In this document: positions 11,540 to 23,530 of the stretch, piece after piece
How the letters are laid out: each line of letters begins with the position of its first letter
Numbering within the stretch: position 1 is the first letter of the stretch
From: Pyxicephalus adspersus
Lineage: Eukaryota > Chordata > Amphibia > Anura > Pyxicephalidae
Assembly (NCBI RefSeq): GCF_032062135.1
Contig: NC_092866.1
Location: 25,645,158-25,709,157 of the forward strand
Length of the DNA: 64,000 nt
Direction: 5' to 3'
Program-made: the position numbers and the translations under genes
Notes under the pieces: generated by a model
Seen by the model: only the letters and a program-made list of their open reading frames with translations
What the model was told of the DNA's origin: nothing
Database searches by the model: none

Positions 11540-11830
11540 ATCGTGGCTGGATTCATAAATACAGCCATGAGAATCCTCCTCTCACTGAGAGGAGGATACT
11601 CACAGCTCCATACATAAATGCAGCCGCGATACTCCTCCTCTCAGATTGAGTCATGCAGCTTGCGTTTATGAATAAACGCGGCCGTGGGAAAACTCAGAGG
11701 ATTTTTTCCACGCTGTATTCATTTATGAGCAGCCAGCCATGAGACTCACACTGTGTTCCTAGATAGAGAAACTCCATCCAGGAACACAAACTACAGGACG
11801 GCAACAGCAGTCGGGGGCGCATAAATTCGC
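11540..11830. repeat. Unclassified repeat with internal 'cataaat(g/a)cagcc' duplications
   Basis: The words attcataaatacagccatga, catacataaatgcagccgcg, gtttatgaataaacgcggcc and attcatttatgagcagccag occur in direct and inverted orientation, as do cctcctctcactgagaggag type hairpins. This looks like a palindromic MITE or a composite of hairpins. No coding capacity. Confidence 0.55.
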
Positions 11831-13928
11831 TTGTTCATCCTTAGTACTAACTGCCTTCATAGACTATCTCTATACATGGAGTATCTCCTTCTGCTACTTC
11901 AGCCTCTCACAGTACATTGGGTGAGTCTTGTACTCCATCCACCTCTTGTCAGGCCTGCTAGTGGAGGGGGTGAGGATCCATGTCTACAATATAAACAAAC
12001 AAGCAAAGATGAATGCAAGGCAACCTCCTTTAATACCTAAATCGCCTAAAATTTTTCTTTACACAGATCTCTCACAGTACTCTATTCAAAACTGCAATAG
12101 CTGTCTCCAACCTCCATCTGCAGTCTTTACAATTCATGCATACAGCTCATGCTTTGTTTCTGGAATATCATTGGATTCTGTTCTATGTGTCCTTTCTCCT
12201 ACTTTGAGTATTTCTGGATACCTTTACCTTTTTGGGACATCAATCCAGCCTTTGTCCTTTCTGTACTTTTTTCTTCTTTCAACCAACTCCTAAACTGGAT
12301 TCCTTCGCTCCCAACTTCCTACTGTTTGTGTAAACTATCAGCCAAAATACAAGGCTGACAAGAGGGATTGGATACCCCTTTTTATCTACTTTTTTTTTGT
12401 TTTTCATCCAACAGCTCAATTCTTCCACTACCTAATTTCCTGCATTTTTATTTTGATACTACAAATAGGAAAAAAGCAGTTATTGTCACTATTAGGGACA
12501 CTTTACAATACTACTACATAAATATTCCTTTAAGGCCAATGGATTGTTTATTATGATGTGTTATGCTGGGTGGCAGTTGAAAGTTCCAGAGGAAATTGAC
12601 CAGAAAGGTTATGCTTTCAGCTCATTTGTGGGGTCAGAGTGACCTACTGGAGTGGCCCAGGATGTATTCAGAAGCATAGGTAAGGAGGTAAGCAGAAGAG
12701 ACAAAAAGAGGAGGGAGGGTTTGTTCGAGACAAAGAGCATATGGGTGTTACATCAAGTATACATCAAGTCAATTTACCCAAGTCTATTTGTTTTAAAATT
12801 AACATCAAATTTGTTTTTGTTTTTTTTTGTTTCTTAATACTAATAAACAAAATTACTGATATCAGATGCATTATCAGAAGAACATCAATCTTGAGATTGG
12901 AAATTTTCCATTAACAACTGACAGGTTTCCAAAACTCTTGATTGATTTTTATTCCATCAAATTTTAGGACATGTGCGGACATGCTAATTTTAATTAGGAA
13001 ATTGATAAAATGAAACAATAATAATCAACTTGCATAATTACATATTTAAAAATGCTAAAGAATTATCAGCCTACTGATTGGTGTGTGTGGTAGTATGATT
13101 GATTGATTTTCCAAAGGTGATCAACATTTATATAATTCAAGTCAATTGTATTAAAACGGATTAAACTAAAGTGAATTTGTATATTAATTCTCTCACACAG
13201 GTAAACTAATTTGTTTGCAAGCACAATAATAAAGAACAATGTGGTAATGTCTATCAATGCCCTAAAAACACTACCTTACATTATGCATTTTATGTGCTCC
13301 TAAACCTAGACATCTTGGAATTCCAACCTGCAACAAAAATGTTCATATTGAAGTTAGTATGATAAAAGTTTATGCCAGTACAGTGTTTAAATGTTATTGA
13401 AAAGACAAACTTCATACTTTACTACATCTTAATGTACATTTTTTCATTCATCAGCCTAATGCATTACAGCTCCTGTAATTTGTGTTCTGTTCATCGTTGT
13501 TTCTGTTATTCATCAACATTGTTTTCTGTTATGCAATTAAATAATTTTCAGTTTAAAAGGGTGATAAAAAGATGGCTTTGTGTCTCATTTCTGTAAATGT
13601 TTCCCAAGATGTTAATTTGCCCTTTGCTTGACCCATTTACTGGTGCCACCAGATTTTTCAGCTCACTTCTATTGACAGTTGGATAATTCAAACTTCCCCT
13701 TGTGACCTACTTTAAATTCTGAAATAAAAAAGAAACAATGCTGCAAGCTTGTTCTTAGGATGGATAGTTTCTGTTGGTTGTCACATCAAATTTAACTCAG
13801 TTAACCACTTCAGCTCTCACAGCTGTTTACCTTATTGACCAGAGCAAGTTTCAAATTTCAGCTATAGGGTTATTGATTTTGCAGTAATTATTTCTTTAGA
13901 AAGAAGTATGTTACTTAAGTGATACATA
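11831..13928. other. Unannotated AT-rich sequence
   Basis: Open frames at 11831-12556 (plus) are pyrimidine-rich and I recognise no family in them. A fragment reading ttaaccacttcagctctcac at 13800 resembles the end of a TTAA-type repeat. Otherwise nothing seen. Confidence 0.35.
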
Positions 13929-14397
13929 CAGTTAGGTCCATAAATATTTTGACAGAGACAACTTTTTTCTAATTTTGGTTCTGTACACTACCACCAATAA
14001 TTTTAAATGAAACAGATGCAGTTGAACTAAAGACTTTCAGCTTTAATTCAGTGGGTTGGACAAAAAGATTGCATAAAAATTTGAGGAACTAAAACCTTTT
14101 TTAACACAATCACTTTGTTTCAGCGCTCAAAAGTAATTGGACAATTGACTCAGGGGCTGGTGTGGGCAATTCCTTCATTATGTTATTACCAATTATGCAG
14201 ATAAAAGGTCTGGAGTTGGTTTGAGGAGGGGGGTGCTTGTATGTGGAAGATTTTGCTGTGAACAGACAACATGCGGTCAAAGGAGCTCTCCATGCAGGTG
14301 AAACAAACCATCCTTAAGCCGCAAAAACAGAAAAAAACCATCCGAGAAATTGCTACAATATTAGGACTGGCAAAATCTACAGTTTGGTACACCAAAC
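13929..14397 (+). mobile_element. Tc1-type DNA transposon, 5' end and transposase N-terminus
   Basis: The sequence starts after a TA dinucleotide with cagttaggtccataaatatt and continues with the well-known Tc1-like 5' region (gggttggacaaaaagattgc, cagataaaaggtctggagtt). At 14271 an ATG opens MRSKELSMQVKQTILKPQKQ followed by KKTIREIATILGLAKSTVWY, the N-terminal helix-turn-helix of a Tc1 transposase that binds the transposon ends. The frame ends after about 41 codons at a TTAA site where another repeat begins. The DDE catalytic domain is missing, so the copy is inactive. Confidence 0.9.
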
Positions 14398-14614
14398 TTA
14401 ACCTCTAGTGCCACGGATCGCACACTTAAAAAAAAAAAATTGATCGGCAAAATTACACCGGCCGTTCTCACTTAAAATTGGTAAGTGAGAACTGGCGAAT
14501 TCGCCGTGAGATCAAGTTTTAAAAACTCGCTCGCTCATCCCTACTTCCAACCGCTCTCATTCAGTTGAAAACCATTTTACGCTCACATGTGCATGTGGTT
14601 GCATTGTGGTGTGG
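14398..14614. mobile_element. TTAA-bordered MITE fragment with internal hairpin
   Basis: TTAA followed by cctctagtgccacggatcgc interrupts the Tc1 reading frame. Inside, ttctcacttaaaattggtaa followed by gtgagaac forms a near perfect hairpin. The right border is not clear. It resembles the TTAA-CCTCT ends of the elements at 31 and 29915 but the interior differs. Confidence 0.5.
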
Positions 14615-14762
14615 TTGAGAAAACCAGAGTACCCAGAGGAAACCAACGCAAACAAGGGGAAAACCTGCAAATTTCATGCAGATAGTGTCCTGGCCTAGAC
14701 TCAAACTTGGAATCTAGTGCTGCAAAATCCACAGTGCTAACCACTGAGCCACCATGATTCCC
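14615..14762 (-). mobile_element. tRNA-derived-type SINE, degenerate
   Basis: On the minus strand the block starts with tggctcagtggttagcac (14734-14751), which resembles an RNA polymerase III A box. It continues through a decayed B-box-like ctagattccaagtttgagt (14698-14716) into the common tail phrases 'atctgcatgaaatttgcagg' and 'gcgttggtttcctctgggta'. This is a widespread vertebrate SINE-like repeat. The poly-A or microsatellite tail is not distinct. Confidence 0.65.
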
Positions 14763-15439
14763 TAAACAAAAGAAAAATGAAAATAGAGGAAAAGGTAACT
14801 GCTATTACTTCAGCTGCCAAGAGGTAGAGGAAGTTCAAACAGATGCAAATTTGTTGGCTAGTAACTGGTTAAAAACGTATATTTATTTACTCAAGCATGA
14901 AACATGTAATATGATGAATATTTTGTTCTTCAAACACATTACAACAATAATACAGCCATATTTCATGTAGGTTGTAACAACTAACAAGCATCCATAAAAT
15001 AGCTTGTTTCCAACAAAAACTCTGAAGCGTTACACAGGTGATACCCACTTCTTCAGGGGAGTAACTACAAGCGTTCAATAACTGTACAACAAAACTGAAA
15101 CAAAGATAATCATTTACATATGGAACCATGCTTCATTAGAAAAATGTACTACAGTGTTTACTCTCAATATGTCCTCCAATATGGAAAATGATGAGATAGA
15201 TTCAATAGTAATTACAGACGTGGGTTGTTAAGTCACACTTTGGAGCCAAGCCAATACATCCAATAGGAATTTGCTTGGTCACCCTTTTCGGAAAACAGAT
15301 AAAAACTCTATTAGGGATAAAATTTACATGGGTACATGTCTACTGAAATTATTTTCAACTGCAATTGCGGTTTAATTTTTAAATGTTACCTATGATTTAT
15401 TTGGCAGAATTTCTACTGGAGAAGACAAACTATCTTGTA
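14763..15439. other. Unannotated sequence with one hairpin motif
   Basis: No gene seen. On the minus strand about 15015-15062 reads cccctgaagaagtgggtatc then acctgtgtaacgct, a degraded copy of a motif discussed in the findings. Confidence 0.4.
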
Positions 15440-15560
15440 AGAACTTGGGTGATCCAGAAAATCTGGAATGGATTTGATCTAGGATTGAAAATATTTGCCA
15501 ACTAATAGCAAAATATTTTTTAGGAAATCCATTTCAGGTTTGCAACAACTGCAGAATTTA
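15440..15560. repeat. Interspersed repeat, 'ctgatttattaaag' family, copy 2
   Basis: The words gggtgatccagaaaatctgg, aatggatttgatctaggatt and aggaaatccatttcaggttt align with the copy at 4868-5045 in the same order. Partial copy, no coding capacity. Confidence 0.65.
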
Positions 15561-16689
15561 GCATGGTAGTAAAAACTAAATTATTGATTAACTTTGGATG
15601 TGAATTTCCTAAAAGTTTTTCTTGCAAAAAAGGTATGAGGGATTCTAGGGAAGCTATTTTCTTAGCATTTGTAGAGGACTTGCATCAGATTGGTGTAAAA
15701 GTACAGGAATATTTTTTGTTTGCTATTTCATTATTAATTATTATGGTGATGTTTGAGGGTCAGAATATGAATAACTCTTTAATGTCATTAAATAAAATAA
15801 TTAGATTAGTTCTGATGGATGGGTATTTTTGTAAAAGGGAAAGTGCATGTTCAGAAAGGATGTAGGAAGACATACTGTAGATTTTTTCTGTTTCTTAGAT
15901 GTGGTACCTGCATTTATTTTTCTTTTCGGGCTTTCTTCCTTCACTTTCATCTGGTGGCCCTGCCAGTAACACACTCTCTGCATACTGATTGTACTTTATC
16001 TATAGAAAGGCATTGTTGTCATCTCAAGCCAGAACACCTTTCCCCGGTCTGTTTTTTTATCATCAAAAGGGACGATGGTTGTAGACCTCGAAGATAGACT
16101 ATGTAACTGATGAGCGTGCACCCCAGGCAGTGTTAGTGTTAGCAACTCACAGTTTTTCTGGCAGGAGCAATAGTTAGGTTATTGATATTTTAACAGCCCA
16201 AAGGGGAGTACAGAGAAAAAAGATTTAATGTTTTCTTTATATTATTATATATTTTATAGGAGTGCAGGAATTGGGTCCTAGATTACTGATATTTTTTCCC
16301 CCACTTTAGGTCGTAGGGCTTCTAAAAAAAGGATTGCTTACTGTGGAAGGAGTCTAGAGAGTTTTGTTTTGCAACCAATGGTTGCTGTTTGGTTGGAAAG
16401 TATCTGGGTGGGCCTTCCTATCCCACCCAGTACACGCCAGGGTTTTAAGATGGCCAGACCCGTCTGAAAGCAGGGAGTAAGAGTGAAAGTAGCAACTTTG
16501 GGCAGCTCCACGTTGTTTGGGTGAAAGACTCAGAAGCTGCAATCCCTTGCTACCTGTGAGTACAAGGTGCCTTCCTGGTGTAGCAACTTAGGTAGCAGAA
16601 CATTTGAATCTCTGAGCTATGTGACATTTTGCCAAAGTACTCTGCTACTCTGCTTTGTTTTGAAGTTCTACATTGTGCTAATTCCCCTA
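15561..16689. other. Unannotated sequence
   Basis: Open frames at 15563-15865 and 15819-16097 (plus) have no recognised domains. No splice-framed exon was found. Confidence 0.35.
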
Positions 16690-16702
16690 ACTTTACTATA
16701 GG

Positions 16703-16704
16703 TA

Positions 16705-16748
<44 letters not shown>

Positions 16749-16880
16749 CAAAGAGTTCAGCCAATCTCACCATTTGAATCTTATTATCTAGATTTTCCTC
16801 CTTTAAAATTGGGTGCGTCTTATATTCCGGAGCGTCTTATACGGCGAAAAATACGGTATATATATATACCCAAAGAGCTA
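16703..16880. repeat. (TA)n microsatellite with a 101-bp repeat inserted between direct copies
   Basis: A run of (TA)n at about 16703-16746 is followed by TATATACCCAAAGAG (16741-16755). The same phrase recurs at 16857-16877. Between them lies a 101-bp segment whose minus strand begins ccgtatttttcgccgtataa and continues gacgctccggaatataagac, a phrase pattern I know as a common interspersed repeat end but cannot assign to a family. Confidence 0.6.
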
Positions 16881-17803
16881 CCCTATACAGTCACAAGGGC
16901 AATATAATAAAAACCCAAGTGTTTAAATGTGACTGTTAACATTTCAAGAAAATTGGAATATTTAGCCCTTGTTTTAGCCATCTGTGTTTAAATCAACATT
17001 AGTATAACACATAGATTACATTCATATTTAATATACATGCATGTATGTTTGTTCCTTGCAGATTATATTTTTCAACAATGATTGAAGCAATGCTTAAACT
17101 CCTTGGTGTATTTTTAAGGATAGAAGCATATTAAGATGACCTGCTGTGCCTCTTTTAAGGATGGTATTTTCCTCCCCTTTATTAAAGGTCAACTGACTTT
17201 AGATTATCCAGCCAGCTCAAGTGCGAATGCAATCTGTCATGCAGACCAGATATGTATTGCAAATCTAGCAAAACATAATCTTTAGGAATCATATTCTGAA
17301 TACTATTTTGATTAAAAATAGGAGCCTGGATTGATTCTAAACTAATATGTTAAGAAATGGCTCCAGAAGATTGAATTAACCCTGTCAACACTTAGAAACT
17401 AAAAGCAATTTTCAAAATTGGTAACTAAATAATAAGTATAGCAGAGGTGCTTAGTAGTTTAGAAAGTACTTTTAAATCTTACATGAAAGGAAGAGTTTTC
17501 AAGGATTTTAGGCATCCAAACATTATAGGTGGATATAGTAAGACAATGTCACAGATTATTTAACATATATTGAATGAGAAAAAAGACAGAAACATTTATA
17601 ATTAAGTAAGGGTTAAATTTGGTTATATTAGGAAACTTTTTCTGTAGGATATAGTTTACCAATACGTAAACATGTAAATAGCAAATGTTATAAAATATCT
17701 ATGATGATAACAAGTTTAGTATGTAAAGAGTATCTCAGAAATATTATTTCCAAAATTAGATATCCTGATTTATTTTAAGTGTTCCAAACCACAAACAAAT
17801 GTA
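16881..17803. other. Unannotated AT-rich sequence
   Basis: No supportable gene or repeat. Confidence 0.4.
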
Positions 17804-17811
17804 CTAGATCA

Positions 17812-18163
17812 AGGGTCCCCACTAGTGGGGTGCAGCCATCTGACAGGTGGGCTGTGTCTCTGGCCGGTGCACCCACCAACGGGGTAAGGAGAAGAATCCC
17901 ACTTGGGGGGCGCACCAGTCAGGGCCACGGACCATGTCTCCCAGAGACCTTGCAGGCTCAGGGCAGTGGGCCGGTTGTGTCTCTGGACACCACCTGCCCC
18001 ATTCTCCCAACGCAGGTCTGAACCTTGGCAGGTTCTGGAATCATGACGTCACTCTGGGGGAAGTTTCTTCCTCTTTGAGTGACACATGGCTCCCTCCGCA
18101 TTCGCGGTCTGGAATCTGTGCATTTAGTGGTCCATGAGCTCAAAAAGGTTGGTGACCACTTTT
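17812..18163. mobile_element. hAT-type MITE with exact 8-bp target duplication
   Basis: The element is flanked by CTAGATCA at 17804-17811 and 18164-18171, an exact 8-bp direct repeat as expected for hAT transposons. Its ends, agggtcccca on the left and ggttggtgaccactttt on the right, are typical imperfect hAT-type inverted ends (complementary to aaaagtggtcaccaacc). The interior is GC-rich and non-coding; open frames there on both strands are not genes. Confidence 0.9.
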
Positions 18164-18328
18164 CTAGATCAGTACTGTTCTGTACCTAGCTATTCATACG
18201 TAAACTAAAAGGGTTTTATGTGTTGAAAGGTGTACTATCATCCTGCAGACCTGTTTGTACAATTAGAAGTCCTCTGTAGCAGAGAGATTCAGCTTCATAA
18301 TGGTGTGCATGGACAAAACTTTGTTGTA
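18164..18328. other. Short spacer between two MITEs
   Basis: Contains the right hAT target duplication and otherwise nothing recognisable. Confidence 0.4.
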
Positions 18329-18786
18329 TTTAAAGCTGAACTAAAGTAAAAAAAAACAAAAAAACTCACTTACTTTTACTTTCCTAGTTACGTTGATCCC
18401 TGCGGAGGTTTCCTAGATTGGGTCACCGCATCATCGTGGAATCCACCTTCGTCCCAGCGGGGATGAATCACCAAGAGCCACCATCTTCTTTGCCCTTCAT
18501 CTGCCTTCTGCCTACGTCACCTGGTCTTGCGCTGCGCAGGCTTGAGATTGGGTGACGTAGCATGCTGTAGGGGGAAAAAAAATGCCGATCTCATGCAAGA
18601 GATCAGCATTTTCTTTTTCCCCATTGAAAAAAGCTCTGATCTCAGGTGTGCGCAGAAGGAGCAGCCAGAAGCCTCCTGGGATGCATGACTTATGTATCCC
18701 AGGAGGCTCTGAGCTCCCATTCAGTTTTGATCACTGCAGTGATCAAGACAATAGCTTTTTTTTACAAACAAAAAGCTCTGCTTAAA
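18329..18786. mobile_element. TTAAAG-ended MITE (T2-like), copy 1
   Basis: The left end TTTAAAGCTGAACTAAAG and the right end gctctgcttaaag are imperfect inverted copies. Inside are long hairpins (aatgccgatctcatgcaaga with gatcagcatt; aagcctcctgggatgcatga with tatcccaggaggctct). A second copy with the same internal order lies at 28489-28956. Termini of this kind resemble the T2 family of amphibian MITEs, probably piggyBac-related; the family name is from memory. Confidence 0.75.
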
Positions 18787-19217
18787 GAGTGGCTACTGTC
18801 TTGGGGATAGTATAGATTGTTCAGAAAGAGAAGCCTAACGACAGAAGTTAAGAGGCAGTGGCACTGGGGATATTCAAGTCACCTACAATTAGGTAAATGC
18901 AAAAATTTTGGAGAAAGCATGCAGAGTACTGGTTAAGAAAAAGAAAGACTGGACTAGGTTAGCCTTCAGCCCCAGGAGATCCAAATGCATGACTGTCCTG
19001 TGCTACCATGGGCTCCATTAACTGGGCTGGAGATAGTTTTCCTGATAACTGTGGTGATGCTCAAAGAATTTTAAAGACTTAGTGTTGTGACTTGGCTTTC
19101 AAACCCTCCTAATGCAAAATCCTGAGCTCAACAATTGGATGTGTAATGTTTAGTATCTTGCCCCTTGGATTCTGAACATGCTTTACTTCTTTCGGGACCC
19201 TGTTTTTCTTTTTTTGA

Positions 19218-19219
<2 letters not shown>
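18787..19219. other. Unannotated sequence
   Basis: No supportable gene or repeat. Confidence 0.4.

Positions 19220-19262
<43 letters not shown>
19220..19262. repeat. (AT)n microsatellite
   Basis: About 21 uninterrupted AT units. Confidence 0.95.
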
Positions 19263-19264
<2 letters not shown>

Positions 19265-21676
19265 TTTATTAGGAAATCATGATGTCTGGAGACTTTTGTA
19301 GCTGTTTTTCCACTGATTCCCTAATATTTGATATTATATTCAAAAGATGCCCGGTACATCCTGTAATTTGAATTGATCTGGAAATGGGGAGAAACTACAG
19401 TACCCAAAATTGTCCATGGGTGTCAATAAAAATCCCTTTAAATTATCATTTTAGAGTTAATCATGAATGATAACCCTACAAATATTGCTGTCTCTTCAGT
19501 ATGTGCAACAAGTCCTGATATGTATGACAGTCATCATTTTTATACACATGCACATCCAACACATATGCATGCATATGTTCACATAGCACAGAGCAGGTAA
19601 CAGGTTTACTTTAAAAATTAATCAAGGGTCTATTTATCTATATGAAGAAATAAAATAAATCTGCCTGATAAGAGTAAACCAGCGGTTCATTTAAAAACAC
19701 ATTTTGTTTCCACTTATCAGGTTGCTTTAAATAACAATATTTGCAAAAAACTATAGATACACAAGTAGCAATATTATTACCTTGTATCTTTCTCTCAATG
19801 GTGTTTGTTGATACTGAGCTTGTCTGTTTTTTCACATAACCCGAATTCACATTGCATCCAATGTCTTCAACTGTTTAAGCTACAAAATATTTTTGGTTTA
19901 TTGCACTGAAATAATCAAACATTGGATCCTTCTATATAGGTCCATTAAAATTTAGTATACCTGGTTTTACAAAAATTAAGTCAATCTATTTTGTTAAGTG
20001 CACTACTTGAATGACACACAGCTCTTCATTGATGAGCCATAAATTAAGGCCAGTATGCTCCATTAAACTGAAAAAAAAATACTCATGCAGTGGGGCTTCC
20101 CATCCTTGCCGGTGTTAAATGCTTCTTTTTTTCCTAGAATCTCTGTAAATAGCACTTTTACTATTGTTGTTTCCTATGTTGTTCCTCCATTCCCACAGGC
20201 TACTTGTTCAGGTACCCCCCAGCCTTTTCTGTCAGCAATTATGGCTGCCATCTCATGTCTGACAACATTCCCTAAAAGGCATTAGCCCTGAATTGTGAGG
20301 ATGCCTAAGGCCTGCCCACTACCTAGAGTATTGACAAAAGAGCATGCCGGCCACCAAGGTAGAAATTGATAATGGTAAAAAAAAGCGCTATTTACAAAAA
20401 CCTTATGCAAAATGAGTGTTTAAACATTGCAGTGTAGAAGTAACCCCACTGCAATTGGATTCCTTGTTGTTTTAACCCTTGTGCTCTGAAATATATTTTT
20501 AAATTGATTTTTCTATCAGCATGTTTGAGTTTCTTGATATTTGTTGAAATCTTCAAGAGGATGAAAAATCTAAAAAAATGATTTTAATGCCATTTTGGTA
20601 ATCAATGGGAATAAGACATTTGAGAAAATGGCGACAATGACAATAGGAATGGATTTGGACATGTGTTTTGATTATTTACCAACAATACTTTTTTTTGCAA
20701 ACAGGTAGGACAATAAATGTAAATATTCTTTAGAAATCAATATTTCTAATAAATTATCACAATTGAAAATATTTGGAGGTGTTAACAAATAAAAAATAAC
20801 AAAAATAAGTGGAGATTAACTCCATTCAAGAATTGAAGATTTTTAATTATTATCCTGAGAGGATTAATAAGCAAATACTTCAACAAAGAGGATTATAGAT
20901 TAGGAAGAAAATATGATTTGACCGATAATGAGGAAGAAAGGGTGAATAACCCTTTTGTGCCCTGGCATCACTAAAGTCTAGATACCAAGGCCAAATATAA
21001 AAGTGTTAATATCTATTGTTAACTTGACAATAATATTATGATTAATTTGTCTATCTAAATAATGTTTTATTATTTTGTATGGACATTTGTCGCTTTTAAT
21101 TAAAGTATTAGAATAATGAATCACATTAGTGCTGAAATAGATTAAAAAATTGTCACCACATTAGGATTAATATTAGGCAGACATAACGGGGTTAATATGC
21201 AAAGATTTACATAATTATCAATTGCATTAGTATTACATTAATAAGGGCAAATTTATACCACAAACCAAGGGATATATTTTACTATTGTTTAGCTATGCAT
21301 CCTAATGCAATGCACTGGTGTGTACTGAGTGAAAAGGGTGCATGTAAAAGTTTTGCACAGCATACTGCACTGAAGCTGAAGTTGACCTTACATGTAAATT
21401 GGAAGGTCTGCTTCCTTACTAGTCAACTGCTAGCAATAAAAACCAAACACTCTGTCTTGACGTTTTGTGTAAAGCTATTTATAGAATAAAGCCAAATATC
21501 TATTATTTTTGTATACATTTTTTAACGTTTATGGTAGGAAATGATACACTGTTTGATCATTGTTAAATATTATTGTGGTTTTATTTTTCATTTAAAAAAA
21601 ATATTTGGAAATTTAAATTCAGCAGAAATAGCCTGTTTCTTTAGTGTTCCCATCAAGCTCTGTAAATTCCCATAGT
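19263..21676. other. Unannotated AT-rich sequence
   Basis: No gene seen on either strand. All open frames are short and AT-driven. Confidence 0.4.
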
Positions 21677-21968
21677 ACAGGTAGTCCCTGAGTTAAGGAT
21701 GAACACAAGATGCCGGGCGGCGGAACACAAGATACCGGCCGGCATCTTACCGGTCCCGCTGGCACCCGACGCTGGAGAGGGAGATCGACGGACGACGATG
21801 GACGGAGGACGATGCTGGAATAGGAAAACGACGCTGGAAAAGGAAAACGACGCTGGATGTGCACAGCGGGACCATTGAGGTAAGGATGTGACAAAAATAT
21901 GGGCTTAACCATCCTAGCCATTTTTTTTGCCCGTACGAAGGTCGGGCTTAACGGCTAGGTGGTTAATA
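21677..21968. mobile_element. GC-rich TTAA-type repeat with a 60-bp palindromic end piece
   Basis: The right portion carries TTAACCATCCTAGCCA (21905) and GGCTAGGTGGTTAA (about 21952-21965) as inverted ends around tttgcccgtacgaaggtcgg. The left portion is CpG-rich with the repeated phrase 'aaaacgacgctgga' and hairpin words ccgggcggcgg/ccggccggcatc. It is probably a TTAA-targeting MITE, perhaps two nested copies. The open minus frame over it is not a gene. Confidence 0.55.
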
Positions 21969-22120
21969 TTGTTTTTATTATTATTAATATTAATAAACAG
22001 GATTTATATAGCACCAACATATTACGCAGAGCTGTACATTAAATAAGGATTGCAAATGATAAATATAGACAGTGACACAAGAGGAGAAGACCATGCCCCG
22101 AAGAGCTTACAATCTATCAT
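21969..22120. repeat. Interspersed repeat ('ggatttatatagcaccaac' family)
   Basis: The phrases ggatttatatagcaccaaca, tattacgcagagctgtacat and ccccgaagagcttacaatct form a repeat pattern I recognise as widespread in frog genomes. No coding capacity; class not determined. Confidence 0.55.
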
Positions 22121-23059
22121 TCATTTCTGTTTAATAACTGTTAAATGACTTCTACTTTGCCATCAATGCACTTCCATCAAGGTTTCCTTTATCTGACCCA
22201 GGGTAGGGGTATGTCTCTCATTGTGATGAATAAAACCTAACTGATAAATCATGCTGTCCCTTCACCAACATTTGGAATAAGCCCTATACTGTATATAACT
22301 TCCAGACCAATGGTAGGTCATCAGTACCTTTATATGTGGTATTCCTATTGGAACAACATTCTTAGATAAGGGTTTAGTTGAACTATAGTTCCATATTAAA
22401 AAACTGTGGGCAGCTCTGTGATAGATGCCAGGATATGCAGGAATTCAGGGAGTTATTTAATTGATTATAAGGAGGCGATTATAAAGGAATTATTATTATT
22501 ATTATAAAGGAAAAGCCTTATAAAGGCTTGTTTTGTATATTTTACTTTTAGTTTTGCTTTAAATTTCTAGTGCGACTGATTCCATAAAATCAGAAGAACT
22601 CAGAAATAGTTTCAAATAAAAAACAATTCAAAGAAATCTAAAATTATCTTTAATAGTGAAAAATTGAAACTGTTAAAAAACTAAAAACACAGATCTAGTG
22701 AAAAAAGCACTGTACACCATATGTTTCTGTACAGCAAATCTTATGTTGCAGGATGTGAAGCTGGAGATAATTCTGTAATACCCCTTTATATTATACATTA
22801 TATGCAAACAAGCATTGTGCATCTTGTCTTTTATGCTCTAGGGATGCTCAAATGCTTAAAAATGATATCTTAAAGAATAGCTATATGCTGGGCTTGATTT
22901 TTGTGTTAATAATAATCCTGAACTAAAGTAAAAGTAAACAGAGCTTTATCACAGAGCTTACTATACGAAATGACACATTTGCCTTGCTTTTTGCCCTAGT
23001 AACAGAGACATTCCTATGAAAAATTAGACTTTACCCAAATATAGTCTGTATAGAAAACA
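22121..23059. other. Unannotated sequence
   Basis: No supportable gene or repeat beyond a short (att)n patch at 22488-22503. Confidence 0.4.
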
Positions 23060-23530
23060 TGGAACACTAATAATTGCATTTGCAGATGCCATTATGTCTC
23101 AATATTATCTCTTCTGAATATAACATTGGAAGTGGAACTTCAGAATTTTGGGAAACTGGTTTTAAAATTACCATAAATAAATCTAAGGTTCCTTCACTTA
23201 TCATCCTATATAAGTAATAATCTTTAATAATCTTTCACCCTGAGTGGGCAACACACCTATTAAAATACCTAGGAACCCTTCTAACAGTCTTTACTTTAAA
23301 ACTTTAATATACTTTATTCTAACAATAATGATGCACTCAAAAATAGTAGGAGTACATCGTGAAGAAATGCATAACTATGGAACAAAAACCTCCTTCACAC
23401 GTCTTGGCAGAAATAATATATTTAAAATACACTTATTTTCCAAATTACTATTTCTGTGTACAAATAGTCCTGTCCAATTAGCTGTCTCGATTTTTCTTCA
23501 CTCAAATAAAATCATTATTTACCACTTATA
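23060..23530 (+). pseudogene. L1/Tx1-like LINE RT thumb-region fragment
   Basis: At the left, IAFADAIM echoes the FADD catalytic box with the second Asp replaced. Downstream in another frame TSFTRLGRNNIFKIHLFSKL then LFLCTNSPVQL matches the LxWxGRxNxxKMxxLPKLLYLF segment common to L1-clade ORF2 proteins. Frameshifts and stops separate the parts, so the copy is dead. Confidence 0.7.

Noticed and set aside
11831..12556. Chain of hydrophobic plus-strand open frames resembling membrane protein
   Set aside because: The hydrophobicity comes from pyrimidine-rich sequence; frames overlap, have no splice logic and no recognised motif.
17779..18143. Several overlapping open frames on both strands
   Set aside because: They lie inside a GC-rich hAT MITE with an 8-bp target duplication.
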